Translations under genes and position numbers: made by a program
Shown here: in pieces, positions 1 to 9,998 of the stretch
How the letters are laid out: each line of letters begins with the position of its first letter
Numbering within the stretch: position 1 is the stretch's first letter
Assembly (NCBI RefSeq): GCF_029945965.1
Contig: NZ_JAQSDO010000008.1
Span: forward strand, 124,001-188,000
Length of the DNA: 64,000 nucleotides
Direction: 5' to 3'
Source: Thermomonas sp.
Lineage (GTDB): Bacteria; Pseudomonadota; Gammaproteobacteria; Xanthomonadales; Xanthomonadaceae
Notes under the pieces: model-generated
Told to the model about the DNA's origin: nothing
What the model saw: only the letters and a program-made list of their open reading frames with translations
Databases searched by the model: none

Positions 1-2
1 AG

Positions 3-1424
3 GCCTGGAACGCGCTATGGACGGTCCCGCACATCCGCGCCTGGCTGACCGTGGGCTGGATCGCATACCTGGTCTGGCTTGGTGTGTGGATCGTGCTACA
101 GAAGCGTGAACCGGCGGCGACCCTGAGTTGGCTGGTCAGCCTGGCCGCGCTGCCCTATATCGGTTTTTTGATCTACCACGTGTTCGGCCCACAGAAGATC
201 ACCCGCCATCGCTTGCGCCGCGCGCGTGCGCGGGTCGAACTGCCGGGCGACGAGCCCGACCATAATCCGGACAGCGCAGAACTGGCGCGACTGGGCCATG
301 CAATCACCGGCCTGCCGCCGAGCACCGCGCATCGCGTCGAACTGCTGGTGGATGGGCAAGCAACTTACGCCGCGCTGCTCGATGCGGTGCGCGGTGCGCA
401 TCACCATGTGCACCTCGAGTACTACATCTACCAGCCGGACCAGACCGGGCAGGCCCTGCGCGATGCCCTGGTGGAGCGCGCCCGCGCCGGGGTGAAGGTA
501 CGCCTGCTGCTGGACGCCGTGGGCAGTTCGAAAACCCCGACCTCATTCTTTCGCAAACTGACCGATGCCGGCGGTGAGCTGAGCTGGTTCCATCCGATGC
601 ACTTCGGCCGGATCTGGGAGCGGCCATGGCTGAACCTGCGCACTCACCGCAAGATCGTGGTGGTCGATGGACGGATCGGGTTCGCAGGCGGTATCAACAT
701 CACCGACGAGGAAAACGAGGGCCTGCGCGCCGATGCCTACCGCGACCTGCACCTGCGCCTGGAGGGCGACGTGGTGCGCGGCCTGCAAATGGTTTTCGTC
801 GAGGATTGGGCCTACGCAACCGGCAAGCGCGCGTTCCTTGGCGAACTTGCAGAGTCGATGCCGGAACCGAGCCCCGGGCCGGTGGCCGCGCAGGTCATCA
901 CCTCCGGTCCGGATTCGGACTGGGAAGCAATCCACCGCCTGCATGTCGGTGCGATCCATGCGGCGCGGCAGCGGGTCTGGCTGGTTACGCCCTATTTCGT
1001 TCCAGGAGAGGCCGCCAAGATGGCACTGACCTCGGCGGCGTTCGCCGGCATCGACGTACGCCTGTTGGTGCCTCGGCAAAGCGACTCGCGGCTGGTCACG
1101 TTTGCCGCACGCTCCTACTTCGACACCCTGCTCGCCGCTGGGGTCAAGGTCTACGAATACGGCCCGCGCATGTTGCACACCAAAGCGCTGCTGGTGGACG
1201 ACGATGTCTGCATGATCGGCAGCGCCAACTTTGACTCGCGCAGCTTCCGCCTCAACTTCGAAATCTGCCTGCTGTTTCGCGATGCCTCGGTCGCCGCGGA
1301 GCTGGCACGGCTGATCGAGCATGAATTCGCCAACGCGCCGCGTGTACGCGAGGAGCGCCCGCGCCCGCTGCTGCGGACCCGTTTGCCGGAAGCATTCGCG
1401 CGCCTGTTGTCGCCGCTGCTCTGA
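3..1424 (+). CDS. cls: Cardiolipin synthase, 5' end probably cut by the window
   Basis: Phospholipase D superfamily enzyme of the inner membrane that makes cardiolipin from phosphatidylglycerol. Two HKD signatures are visible: HRKIVVVDG near residue 199 and HTKALLVDD near residue 376 (counted from the GTG at 51), the second followed by IGSANFDSRSF. Two hydrophobic helices (WIAYLVWLGVWIV and LAALPYIGFLIYHVF) form the N-terminal anchor. The frame is open to the window edge and reads WNALWTVPHIRAWLT just before GTG 51, which looks like genuine family N-terminus. The true start is therefore probably outside the window; GTG 51 is the only start-like codon inside. Visible length (about 473 residues) is normal for the family. 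It is followed after 67 bases by a small membrane protein gene on the same strand. The family assignment is firm; the start is not. Confidence 0.93.
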   Translation, partial: AWNALWTVPHIRAWLTVGWIAYLVWLGVWIVLQKREPAATLSWLVSLAALPYIGFLIYHVFGPQKITRHRLRRARARVELPGDEPDHNPDSAELARLGHAITGLPPSTAHRVELLVDGQATYAALLDAVRGAHHHVHLEYYIYQPDQTGQALRDALVERARAGVKVRLLLDAVGSSKTPTSFFRKLTDAGGELSWFHPMHFGRIWERPWLNLRTHRKIVVVDGRIGFAGGINITDEENEGLRADAYRDLHLRLEGDVVRGLQMVFVEDWAYATGKRAFLGELAESMPEPSPGPVAAQVITSGPDSDWEAIHRLHVGAIHAARQRVWLVTPYFVPGEAAKMALTSAAFAGIDVRLLVPRQSDSRLVTFAARSYFDTLLAAGVKVYEYGPRMLHTKALLVDDDVCMIGSANFDSRSFRLNFEICLLFRDASVAAELARLIEHEFANAPRVREERPRPLLRTRLPEAFARLLSPLL

Positions 1425-1491
1425 AACATACGGCGCGCGCAAAAGCCATCTGCAGCGTAAACTGCGCGCAATCCCGCACGGAGCCATCTGC

Positions 1492-1761
1492 ATGCATTGG
1501 CTGTTCCTCCTGCTCGGTTTCGCCGCAATGGCGGTGGCGTTCAAGACCACTTCCAGCGGCCTGCTGGCGGTCTGCCTGCTAGCCGCACTGGTGCTGTTCG
1601 TGTTGTGGCTGGCCGGACTGTATTCGGTGCGAATGGCCGGACGCAGCCGCGATGCCTCGATGATCATCGACCCCGCCGAATTACGCCGTCTGCGCGAACA
1701 AGCCGAAGCGCGCAAGGCTGCCGCAGCAACCGACACATCGCCCGACTCCACGCAGCGTTGA
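1492..1761 (+). CDS. Small membrane protein of unknown function
   Basis: An 89-residue protein I do not recognise by function. Two hydrophobic stretches (residues about 2-16 and 24-46, the second containing [19 protein letters not shown]) suggest two membrane helices. A charged cytoplasmic-looking tail follows, rich in Arg, Glu and Ala ([13 protein letters not shown]). The start is ATG 1492 with a GGAG about eight bases upstream; the open frame extends further up but there overlaps cls in another frame. Its TGA overlaps the TTG start of pdxJ (TTGA), so the two genes are probably translationally coupled. No conserved catalytic residues are visible. Confidence 0.7.
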   Translation: MHWLFLLLGFAAMAVAFKTTSSGLLAVCLLAALVLFVLWLAGLYSVRMAGRSRDASMIIDPAELRRLREQAEARKAAAATDTSPDSTQR

Positions 1762-2519
1762 CCTCACTCAGCGTCAACCTCAACAAGATCGCAGTCCTGC
1801 GTAATTCGCGCGGCGGCATGATGCCGGATGTGTTGCAGGCCGGGCGCACCTGCCTGGACGCGGGTGCGCATGGCCTGACCGTGCACCCGCGACCGGATGC
1901 GCGCCATATCCGCAGCGATGATGTGCACGTCCTGGGCATGCTATGTACCGAACGCGGGGTGGAATTCAACATCGAAGGCAATCCGTTCGCACCGCCGCGT
2001 CCCGGGTATCCGGGCCTGCTGGCTCTGTGCGAAATGACGCGACCTGCACAGGTCACGCTGGTCCCTGATGGCGATGGCCAGCTGACTTCGGATCATGGCT
2101 TCGACTTCGTCCGCGACGGTGCGGCGCTGGCGCCACTGATCGCATCGTTCAAGGCACTTGGCTGCCGGGTCAGCCTGTTCGTGGACGTGGGTGATCCCGA
2201 TGTCACCATGGCCGCGACGCTGGGAGCGGACCGGGTCGAGCTTTACACCGGCCCGTATGCGGAATCCTTCACCGCCGGCGATGCCTCCGCGGCCGTATCG
2301 TCTGCAGCCGATACGGCACGACGTGCACAGGCAGCCGGGATGGCCGTCAACGCCGGCCACGACCTGGACCAGGCCAACCTCGGCCACTTTCTTTCGAACG
2401 TCCCCGACGTGCGTGAAGTCTCGATCGGCCACGCATTGATCAGCGAGGCGCTGTACGCCGGCCTCGATGCGACGGTTCGCGCTTACCGTCGCATCGTCGA
2501 TAGGCTCGCTACGGCCTGA
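1758..2519 (+). CDS. pdxJ: Pyridoxine 5'-phosphate synthase PdxJ
   Basis: Last step of DXP-dependent vitamin B6 synthesis: condenses 1-deoxy-D-xylulose 5-phosphate with 3-amino-2-oxopropyl phosphate to pyridoxine 5'-phosphate in the cytoplasm. Family motifs are clear: [17 protein letters not shown] at the N terminus, [31 protein letters not shown] and VNAGHDL, in the usual order on a TIM barrel. The family N terminus begins at SLSVNLNK, and the only start-like codon there is TTG at 1758, overlapping the preceding stop as TTGA; this gives 253 residues, normal for PdxJ. No strong ribosome-binding site is visible, which fits coupling to the upstream gene. The neighbourhood next to exbD2 matches Xanthomonas. 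A shared terminator follows at 2609. Confidence 0.96.
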   Translation: MTSLSVNLNKIAVLRNSRGGMMPDVLQAGRTCLDAGAHGLTVHPRPDARHIRSDDVHVLGMLCTERGVEFNIEGNPFAPPRPGYPGLLALCEMTRPAQVTLVPDGDGQLTSDHGFDFVRDGAALAPLIASFKALGCRVSLFVDVGDPDVTMAATLGADRVELYTGPYAESFTAGDASAAVSSAADTARRAQAAGMAVNAGHDLDQANLGHFLSNVPDVREVSIGHALISEALYAGLDATVRAYRRIVDRLATA

Positions 2520-2608
2520 GGGCCACGTCGACAAAACCTGCGTTGCGGGCATCCGCCAGGACTCGCGGACCACAGTCGTCAACATGGCGTCTGCGGGTCG
2601 TGCATAAA

Positions 2609-2634
2609 AAACGCCGCCCTTGCAGGCGGCGTTT
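2609..2634. terminator. Bidirectional terminator between pdxJ and exbD2
   Basis: Perfect 10-bp stem AAACGCCGCC / GGCGGCGTTT with a six-base loop, A-rich on the left and T-ended on the right. It can serve both convergent units: pdxJ from the left and the exbD2 end of the tonB operon from the right. Confidence 0.8.
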
Positions 2635-2679
2635 GATCGAAAAAAATAAGCGCGCCGGTCTCCCGATGCGTTGAAGCCA

Positions 2680-3093
2680 TCAGTTCTGGACGAAGCCGAT
2701 TTTCACCATCTCGGCATTCTTCGCCGCGGTCAGGACCTTGGCCAATGTGCCGTATTCGGCATTGTTATTGGTTTCGATCTGCAGTTCCGGCTGGTTACTC
2801 GGATCGCGCTCAACTTCGTTCTTCATCATGGTGACAAGCGAAGCGATTGGTGTCGGCGTGTTATTCCAGAATATCTGGCCCGAAGCATCGATGCGCAGCT
2901 CGATCGGATCCGGCGGGTCTTTTGGATTCTCCGGTGGCTTATCGGTTTTCTGCGGCAGGTCAACGTCGACTGGAATCGACTGGATCGGCATGGTCACCAT
3001 GAAGATGATCAGCAACACCAACATCACGTCCACGAGGGGGGTGACGTTGATGTCGGACATCGCACCGCCGGATGCACTTGAAGCAAACGCCAT
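2680..3093 (-). CDS. exbD2: ExbD-family biopolymer transport protein (second copy, ExbD2)
   Basis: Component of the TonB-ExbB-ExbD proton-driven motor. The 137-residue protein has the family layout: a short cytoplasmic N terminus ([21 protein letters not shown]), one membrane helix carrying the conserved Asp in PLVDVML, and a periplasmic domain. The start is ATG 3093 with GGAGAA upstream. It follows exbD1 by 12 bases in the same operon. In X. campestris a second exbD lies here and was reported not to be needed for iron uptake, so it may serve other substrates or processes. The two copies differ strongly in their periplasmic parts ([21 protein letters not shown] here), suggesting different partners. 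The terminator at 2609 ends the unit. Confidence 0.94.
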   Translation of the reverse strand: MAFASSASGGAMSDINVTPLVDVMLVLLIIFMVTMPIQSIPVDVDLPQKTDKPPENPKDPPDPIELRIDASGQIFWNNTPTPIASLVTMMKNEVERDPSNQPELQIETNNNAEYGTLAKVLTAAKNAEMVKIGFVQN

Positions 3094-3105
3094 GGGAGGT
3101 TCTCC

Positions 3106-3531
3106 TTACTGGCCTTTCTTGGGCGGTGTGGTAATGAAGCCAACTTTGGCGATACCCTGAGCCTGGGCCACCTTCACCACGTCGCTGATCATGCGATATG
3201 GCGTGGTCCTGTCGGCACGGATCTGCACTGGTGGCTGCGGCGTTTTCTGTGCTTCGACCGAGAGCTTGCTTTCGATGAACTGGCGGGTGGCAGGCTCGTC
3301 ATTCCAGAACAGCGCGCCGGCCTCGGTCACCGAGATGGTGACCGGTGGCGACTTCGCCTTATCCGGCTTCTTCGCGAGCACGGCTTCCGGCAGCTTCACC
3401 TTCACCTTGTGGTTCATCAGTGGCGTGGTGATCATGAAGATGATCAGCAGTACCAACATCACGTCCACGAGGGGCGTGACATTGATTTCGGCCATTGGCC
3501 CGCCGCTTTCGTTACCGGAACTGAAGGACAT
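3106..3531 (-). CDS. exbD1: ExbD-family biopolymer transport protein (first copy, ExbD1)
   Basis: Inner-membrane subunit of the TonB motor; its single helix carries the proton-relay Asp ([19 protein letters not shown]). The protein has 141 residues with a periplasmic domain after residue about 40. It lies 31 bases after exbB and 12 bases before exbD2, in the order tonB-exbB-exbD1-exbD2. The N-terminal [19 protein letters not shown] segment is almost identical to that of exbD2 ([19 protein letters not shown]), while the periplasmic domains differ, consistent with an old duplication. Confidence 0.95.
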   Translation of the reverse strand: MSFSSGNESGGPMAEINVTPLVDVMLVLLIIFMITTPLMNHKVKVKLPEAVLAKKPDKAKSPPVTISVTEAGALFWNDEPATRQFIESKLSVEAQKTPQPPVQIRADRTTPYRMISDVVKVAQAQGIAKVGFITTPPKKGQ

Positions 3532-3562
3532 CTTGGGGCTCCGTTAAGGCGTCGTTCGTCAA

Positions 3563-4321
3563 TCAGCGCTTGCCGGCCACTTCGCCAACGCGTGAGCCGG
3601 TGGCGAAGAAGTCGTGCAGGTCGTGCGCGAAGGTATCGAACTGGTTGTTGGTGACGCGGTTCAGGCGGACGTAGAAGTTGTACGCCAGCACTGCCGGGAT
3701 CGCCACGGCCAGACCGAGCGCGGTCATGATCAGCGCTTCACCCACCGGGCCTGCCACGGCCGAGATGGACGCGTCACCGGAAGAACCAATGGCGATCAGG
3801 GCGTGGTAGATGCCCCACACGGTACCCAGCAGGCCGACGAACGGCGCGGTGGAACCGACAGTGGCAAGCACGGTCAGGCCACTTTCCAGGCCCATGGACT
3901 CACGCGTTACTGCCTGACGCAGGGCGCGGTCCACGAACTCGGAACGGTTCAGCGACTCGGCCAGGCGCGAACCATCATGGCGCTGATGGTGGGCAGCCGC
4001 CTGGGCAGCATCCAGGGCGATCTTGGAGAACGGCTCCGACTTGGGCTGCTCTTCCATGAAGCGGATCGCATCCTGTGCATTCGGGGTCTCCCAGAACGTC
4101 CCGACCACGCGTTCGGCGCGACCACGCATGCGAATGTTCCTGAGGAAGTTGATGATGATCCAGTACCAGGACATCACCGACATGACGGCGAGCGTGATAA
4201 ACACGATCCAGCCGACGGGGTCGAAGTTCTGGACCAGGGATTCAAAACCCATCTGCTGCAGCGCGGCGGCGTTGTTGCCTCCGGCGGCGTCAGGGGAGAC
4301 AGCAGTCGATTCGAGGAACAT
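3563..4321 (-). CDS. exbB: TonB-system channel protein ExbB (MotA/TolQ/ExbB family)
   Basis: Forms the proton-conducting ring that, with ExbD, drives TonB. The 252-residue protein has three membrane helices: one near residues 35-57 (VGWIVFITLAVMSVMSWYW), then two in the C-terminal half (LTVLATVGSTAPFVGLLGTVWG and EALIMTALGLAVAIPAVLAYN). The GLLGTVWGIY and GEALI.TALGLAVAIPAV motifs are family hallmarks. The start is ATG 4321. It sits 88 bases downstream of tonB and 31 bases upstream of exbD1, so one operon is likely. Confidence 0.95.
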   Translation of the reverse strand: MFLESTAVSPDAAGGNNAAALQQMGFESLVQNFDPVGWIVFITLAVMSVMSWYWIIINFLRNIRMRGRAERVVGTFWETPNAQDAIRFMEEQPKSEPFSKIALDAAQAAAHHQRHDGSRLAESLNRSEFVDRALRQAVTRESMGLESGLTVLATVGSTAPFVGLLGTVWGIYHALIAIGSSGDASISAVAGPVGEALIMTALGLAVAIPAVLAYNFYVRLNRVTNNQFDTFAHDLHDFFATGSRVGEVAGKR

Positions 4322-4409
4322 ACGCTTACCTTTGAATGTCGTGGAAGGGGTTTAAGCACTGGAACTTTAAGGACAACAGCTAAGTAGTGCGAGTAAGACG
4401 GTACTTCGA

Positions 4410-5084
4410 TCAGCGTTGTAGGGTGAAGTCCACCGGCACCCGTACGCGACTTGCAACCTTGCGGCCATCACGGGTTTCCGGGTTGAACCGCCACCGCTTG
4501 GCTGCCTGTAACGCCGCACGGTCCAGGTTGCGATTGCCGCTGGACTTTTCGACTTCAACGTCAAGCACGCCACCATTGGCATCGATGCTCACGAGCAACA
4601 CCGTGGTGCCTTCGATATTCCGACGTTGTTCTTCCTTCGGATACTGCGGCGGATTCATTGCCCGCGAGGATGTATCCACGCTGGAACTGATGTTCGAGAC
4701 CGGGGCCGGTGGCGCCGGTGGCGCCGGCGGTGGGGCCTGCACGTCGACCGCACGTCGTTCATCTATGATCACCGGAGGATCTTCCGGCGGCGGCGGCAGC
4801 ACGGTTTTGGTCGGCGGCGCCAAGGTCTTGATCGGCGGCGGCGGCTTGTCCGTCGGCGGCGGCGGCGGCGGCGGCGGTGGTGGTGGCGGTGGTGGCTCGA
4901 TGAAGGTGACGCTAACCACGTCCGTCTTCTCCGCGTCTGGTGTTGGCGGGGTCAAAGGAGCGAGCAACATCAACAGGGCCGCAGCGTGTAGCGCAACTGC
5001 GAAGCTGATGCCGGTGATGCGCGGCCAGCTTACTCCACCTTGGCGGTTGTCGTTGTTCTCGGGTTTGGCGAGATCTAGCGTCAT
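4410..5084 (-). CDS. tonB: Energy transducer TonB
   Basis: Transmits the proton motive force from ExbBD to TonB-dependent outer-membrane receptors. Domains in order: basic N terminus, one membrane helix (ITGISFAVALHAAALLMLLA, including the conserved His), a long Pro-rich periplasmic spacer with 14 consecutive prolines and further PPPP and PAPPAPPAP tracts, and a C-terminal TonB fold (PPQYPKEEQRRNIEGTTVL; AAKRWRFNPETRDG). ATG 5084 (225 residues total counting stop) is preferred over the in-frame TTG at 5165, because the promoter -10 and a palindrome lie just around that upstream codon. First gene of tonB-exbB-exbD1-exbD2. The run of prolines would need elongation factor P for smooth translation. 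Confidence 0.94.
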   Translation of the reverse strand: MTLDLAKPENNDNRQGGVSWPRITGISFAVALHAAALLMLLAPLTPPTPDAEKTDVVSVTFIEPPPPPPPPPPPPPPTDKPPPPIKTLAPPTKTVLPPPPEDPPVIIDERRAVDVQAPPPAPPAPPAPVSNISSSVDTSSRAMNPPQYPKEEQRRNIEGTTVLLVSIDANGGVLDVEVEKSSGNRNLDRAALQAAKRWRFNPETRDGRKVASRVRVPVDFTLQR

Positions 5085-5135
5085 GCGCACGGCTCTGGGT
5101 GTGGGGCCCTGCGTTTTAAGCGCCGGGGCAACAAT

Positions 5136-5155
5136 CTGCGGCCCTAGGGCCGCAG
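5136..5155. repeat. Perfect 20-bp palindrome in the tonB leader
   Basis: CTGCGGCCCTAGGGCCGCAG is fully self-complementary. It lies about 5 bases after the predicted transcription start and 52 bases before the tonB ATG. It could be an operator or form an RNA structure, though a hairpin would need to open a loop at the centre. Function is inferred only from position. Confidence 0.7.
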
Positions 5156-5166
5156 GAACCTCCAAG

Positions 5167-5195
5167 TCTATACCAATCTCCTAGGCTTGTTCCAA
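5167..5195 (-). promoter_or_regulatory. Predicted sigma-70 promoter of the tonB operon
   Basis: On the minus strand TTGGAA (5195-5190) and TATAGA (5172-5167) are separated by 17 bases. Each matches the sigma-70 consensus at four of six positions. A small dyad GGCTTG-N3-CAAGCC (5184-5198) overlaps the -35 and could bind a regulator. No clear Fur box was recognised. Confidence 0.55.
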
Positions 5196-5234
5196 GCCCG
5201 GATCATGGTGCAGTGATTTTTTGAGAAGCACGTC

Positions 5235-6407
5235 TCAGCGCGTCAGAATGTCCTTTGCTTCCTCTGGCTTTTTCAACCCCTTGTCAAGCGCTTTCTGGGC
5301 AGCAGCCTTTGCTTCGGCCTTCTTGCCACTGTAGTCCAGCACCTTGGCCAGATTAAGATAGGCCTCGCCATCGTCCGCGATCGGCCCGGCCTTCGTGTAC
5401 ATCTCGATCGCCAAGGGAATTTTGTCGTCGGCGTAGGCATTCTGCGCCAATACCATGTAGTCCTTTGCCAGTTGTGGATTCTGATCCAGGATACCCTTGC
5501 TGCTGCCTGCTTCCATCACGGCCCTGGCGTCGTTCCAGCGATTTGCATTCATGTAGCCCACATAGAGGGCGCGCAGTTCCTTGCCGTCAGTGAGCATGCC
5601 GCGCTTGTAGGCAGCTTCCAGCAACACATTGGCCTGATCGAACTTGTCGGCAGCCTGCAATGCCGCCACCGCATTCATCAACACCCGCTTGTCGTCCGGG
5701 TTTTTCGCGATCAGCGCCTTGTAGGCGGCAGCGGCTTCGTCGTTGCGGCCCAAGTTGGCAAGAAGGTCGGCCCGGAAGCTGAAGTGTTCCGGCTTTTCAG
5801 ACTTGCTCTCGGCCAGGAAGCGATCGATCGTCGCCAATGCGTCCTGGTACTTGTCCTGCTGGTACTGGATTACCGCCAGATTGAACATGGTGGTGTAGTG
5901 GCTGTCATTGTCCAGGCCATTGCTGTCGAGCGCCTTCCTGAAATAGTCCGCTGCCTTGGCCTGGTTGTCCTGGTCGGCAGCCGCATTGGCGGCCAGCGAA
6001 TAGGCGAACGATTTGTCATAGTTGCTCGCGGTCGGCATCGCGGCGATTTCATCCGCCTTGGCCATCACGCCTGCCATGTCCTGCTTCCCATACAACTCTT
6101 GCAGGCCCTGCAGCTGCTTCAGCAACTTGCCGGTGGCCTGGGCTTCCGGCGAAACCCGGGTTGCATTCGGGTACAAGGCCGGCTTTTTCTCTTCATTGGC
6201 CTTCTTGTCATTCTTGTCATTGCTTTTAGCCCCGGATTCGCCCCGAATCTGGGCCAGGCGCTGGGCGCGCTTGTCATGCATCGACATCCCCGCGTCGGTT
6301 GTTTTTGGCTCTGGCTGCTGCTGGGCACTGGCAACCGGTGTGAGCACGGCAAGCGTGAGGGCGGCAACAATGGCGATATGCAGGGGTCGGACGTGGGAGG
6401 GGGTCAT
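5235..6407 (-). CDS. Exported tetratricopeptide-repeat protein
   Basis: A 390-residue secreted or periplasmic protein. Start ATG 6407 has AAGGTG upstream and gives a good signal peptide (LHIAIVAALTLAVLTPVASAQQ, cleavage after ASA); the open frame above it is probably non-coding. A Lys/Asn/Asp-rich linker (residues about 50-75) is followed by several TPR-like helix pairs, for example AADYFRKALDSNGLDND, NLAVIQYQQDKYQDALATID, LLANLGRNDEAAAAYKALIA and AYLNLAKVLDYSGKKAEAKA. TPR arrays mediate protein contacts. Its position directly upstream of tonB is kept in Xanthomonas relatives, hinting at a role with the TonB system; the tonB promoter between them makes separate transcription possible. Confidence 0.85.
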   Translation of the reverse strand: MTPSHVRPLHIAIVAALTLAVLTPVASAQQQPEPKTTDAGMSMHDKRAQRLAQIRGESGAKSNDKNDKKANEEKKPALYPNATRVSPEAQATGKLLKQLQGLQELYGKQDMAGVMAKADEIAAMPTASNYDKSFAYSLAANAAADQDNQAKAADYFRKALDSNGLDNDSHYTTMFNLAVIQYQQDKYQDALATIDRFLAESKSEKPEHFSFRADLLANLGRNDEAAAAYKALIAKNPDDKRVLMNAVAALQAADKFDQANVLLEAAYKRGMLTDGKELRALYVGYMNANRWNDARAVMEAGSSKGILDQNPQLAKDYMVLAQNAYADDKIPLAIEMYTKAGPIADDGEAYLNLAKVLDYSGKKAEAKAAAQKALDKGLKKPEEAKDILTR

Positions 6408-6525
6408 AAGGCACCTTGGATCAAGGGAAACAAGCCGCCACATGGGCGGGGGACGCACCGTATCAGAAAGCGTGGCGCCTGAACCGTGCTACAGGATGGC
6501 TTGGGTAAGCCTAGTTTACTGGAGC

Positions 6526-7338
6526 TTACTGACATCTTGGTGTGTTGCCGGATGCGCGCGCGGCCAGCATGGTGGGGCGCAAGCCGTCCGCACGCTGCTG
6601 CAGTTCACGCAGGCGCGACGACGGATCGGGGTGCGTGGATAGCCATTCCGGTGGACGCGAGCCACCCGCTGCAGCCATGTTCTGCCACAACACCACCGCG
6701 CCGTTCGGATCGAAGCCGGCTTTAGCCATGAGTTGCTGGCCAACCACGTCGGCCTCGGTTTCCTGGGCGCGGCTGTTGGGCAGCAGGAACAAGCCCTGCG
6801 CCGCGACGCCACCCACCTGCTGCGCGGTATCGGCAACGCCTTGGCCGTAGCGTGAGCCCAACAGTGCACCGATGATGCTCAGGCCAGTCTGGGTCTCCAT
6901 TTGCCGGGTGATCCGCTCATCGTGATGGTGCGAGACCACATGCCCGATCTCGTGGGCGATCACGCCGGCCAGCTGATCCTGATTGCGCGCGACCTTGAAG
7001 ATGCCGGTGTACACGCCGACTTTGCCGCCCGGCAGCGCAAATGCGTTGGCTTCCGGATCTTCGAACAGCGCCACGTCCCAGCCCAGGCGCTGCCAGTCGG
7101 AGGGAAGCTGGCGGACGATGCTTGTCACCACACAGCGTACATACGCCGTCTGCCGGCTGTCGCGGCTCTGCGGCGTCTTCGCCTTGGCCTCGGCGAAAGC
7201 CTTGGCCCCGAGTTCGGCCAGTTGTGCTTCCGATACCGCACCCACGACCTGTCGCCTGCCCGTAGGCGACGTAGTGGTGGCGCAGGCGGTGATTGCACTA
7301 GAAATTGCCAGCGCCAGTAACAAGGCTCTTGCCTTCAT
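6526..7338 (-). CDS. M48-family zinc metalloprotease, predicted lipoprotein
   Basis: Periplasm-facing metallopeptidase related to LoiP/BepA-type quality-control proteases. ATG 7338 gives a lipoprotein signal (ALLLALAISSAITAC) with Cys as acceptor; the upstream in-frame extension lacks signal character. Zinc site: HEIGH in AGVIAHEIGHVVSHHHDE, third ligand Glu in AQETEADVVGQQLM, and the FALPGGKVGVYTGIF strand typical of the family. The C-terminal STHPDPSSRL.EL motif is also standard. It ends 118 bases before the TPR gene and starts 82 bases after gyrB, same strand. Confidence 0.93.
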   Translation of the reverse strand: MKARALLLALAISSAITACATTTSPTGRRQVVGAVSEAQLAELGAKAFAEAKAKTPQSRDSRQTAYVRCVVTSIVRQLPSDWQRLGWDVALFEDPEANAFALPGGKVGVYTGIFKVARNQDQLAGVIAHEIGHVVSHHHDERITRQMETQTGLSIIGALLGSRYGQGVADTAQQVGGVAAQGLFLLPNSRAQETEADVVGQQLMAKAGFDPNGAVVLWQNMAAAGGSRPPEWLSTHPDPSSRLRELQQRADGLRPTMLAARASGNTPRCQ

Positions 7339-7420
7339 GATCGCATCCTTCGGGAAGTCAGTCCCCTTGTAAGGCAAGCGATCTGAAGGGGGCGTCAATC
7401 CGAACGCCGCAATCACCGAC

Positions 7421-9943
<2,523 letters not shown>

Positions 9944-9961
9944 TTAGCTATAGAGGCACGC

Positions 9962-9970
9962 AGTATAGCA
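9962..9970 (-). promoter_or_regulatory. Predicted extended -10 promoter of gyrB
   Basis: On the minus strand TGC-TATACT (9970-9962) is an extended -10 element lying 66 bases before the gyrB ATG. No good -35 is present, which is tolerated with an extended -10. It would let gyrB be transcribed independently of recF. Confidence 0.5.
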
Positions 9971-9998
9971 ACCGCAGCATTTCGCTGCTTTTGGCGGC

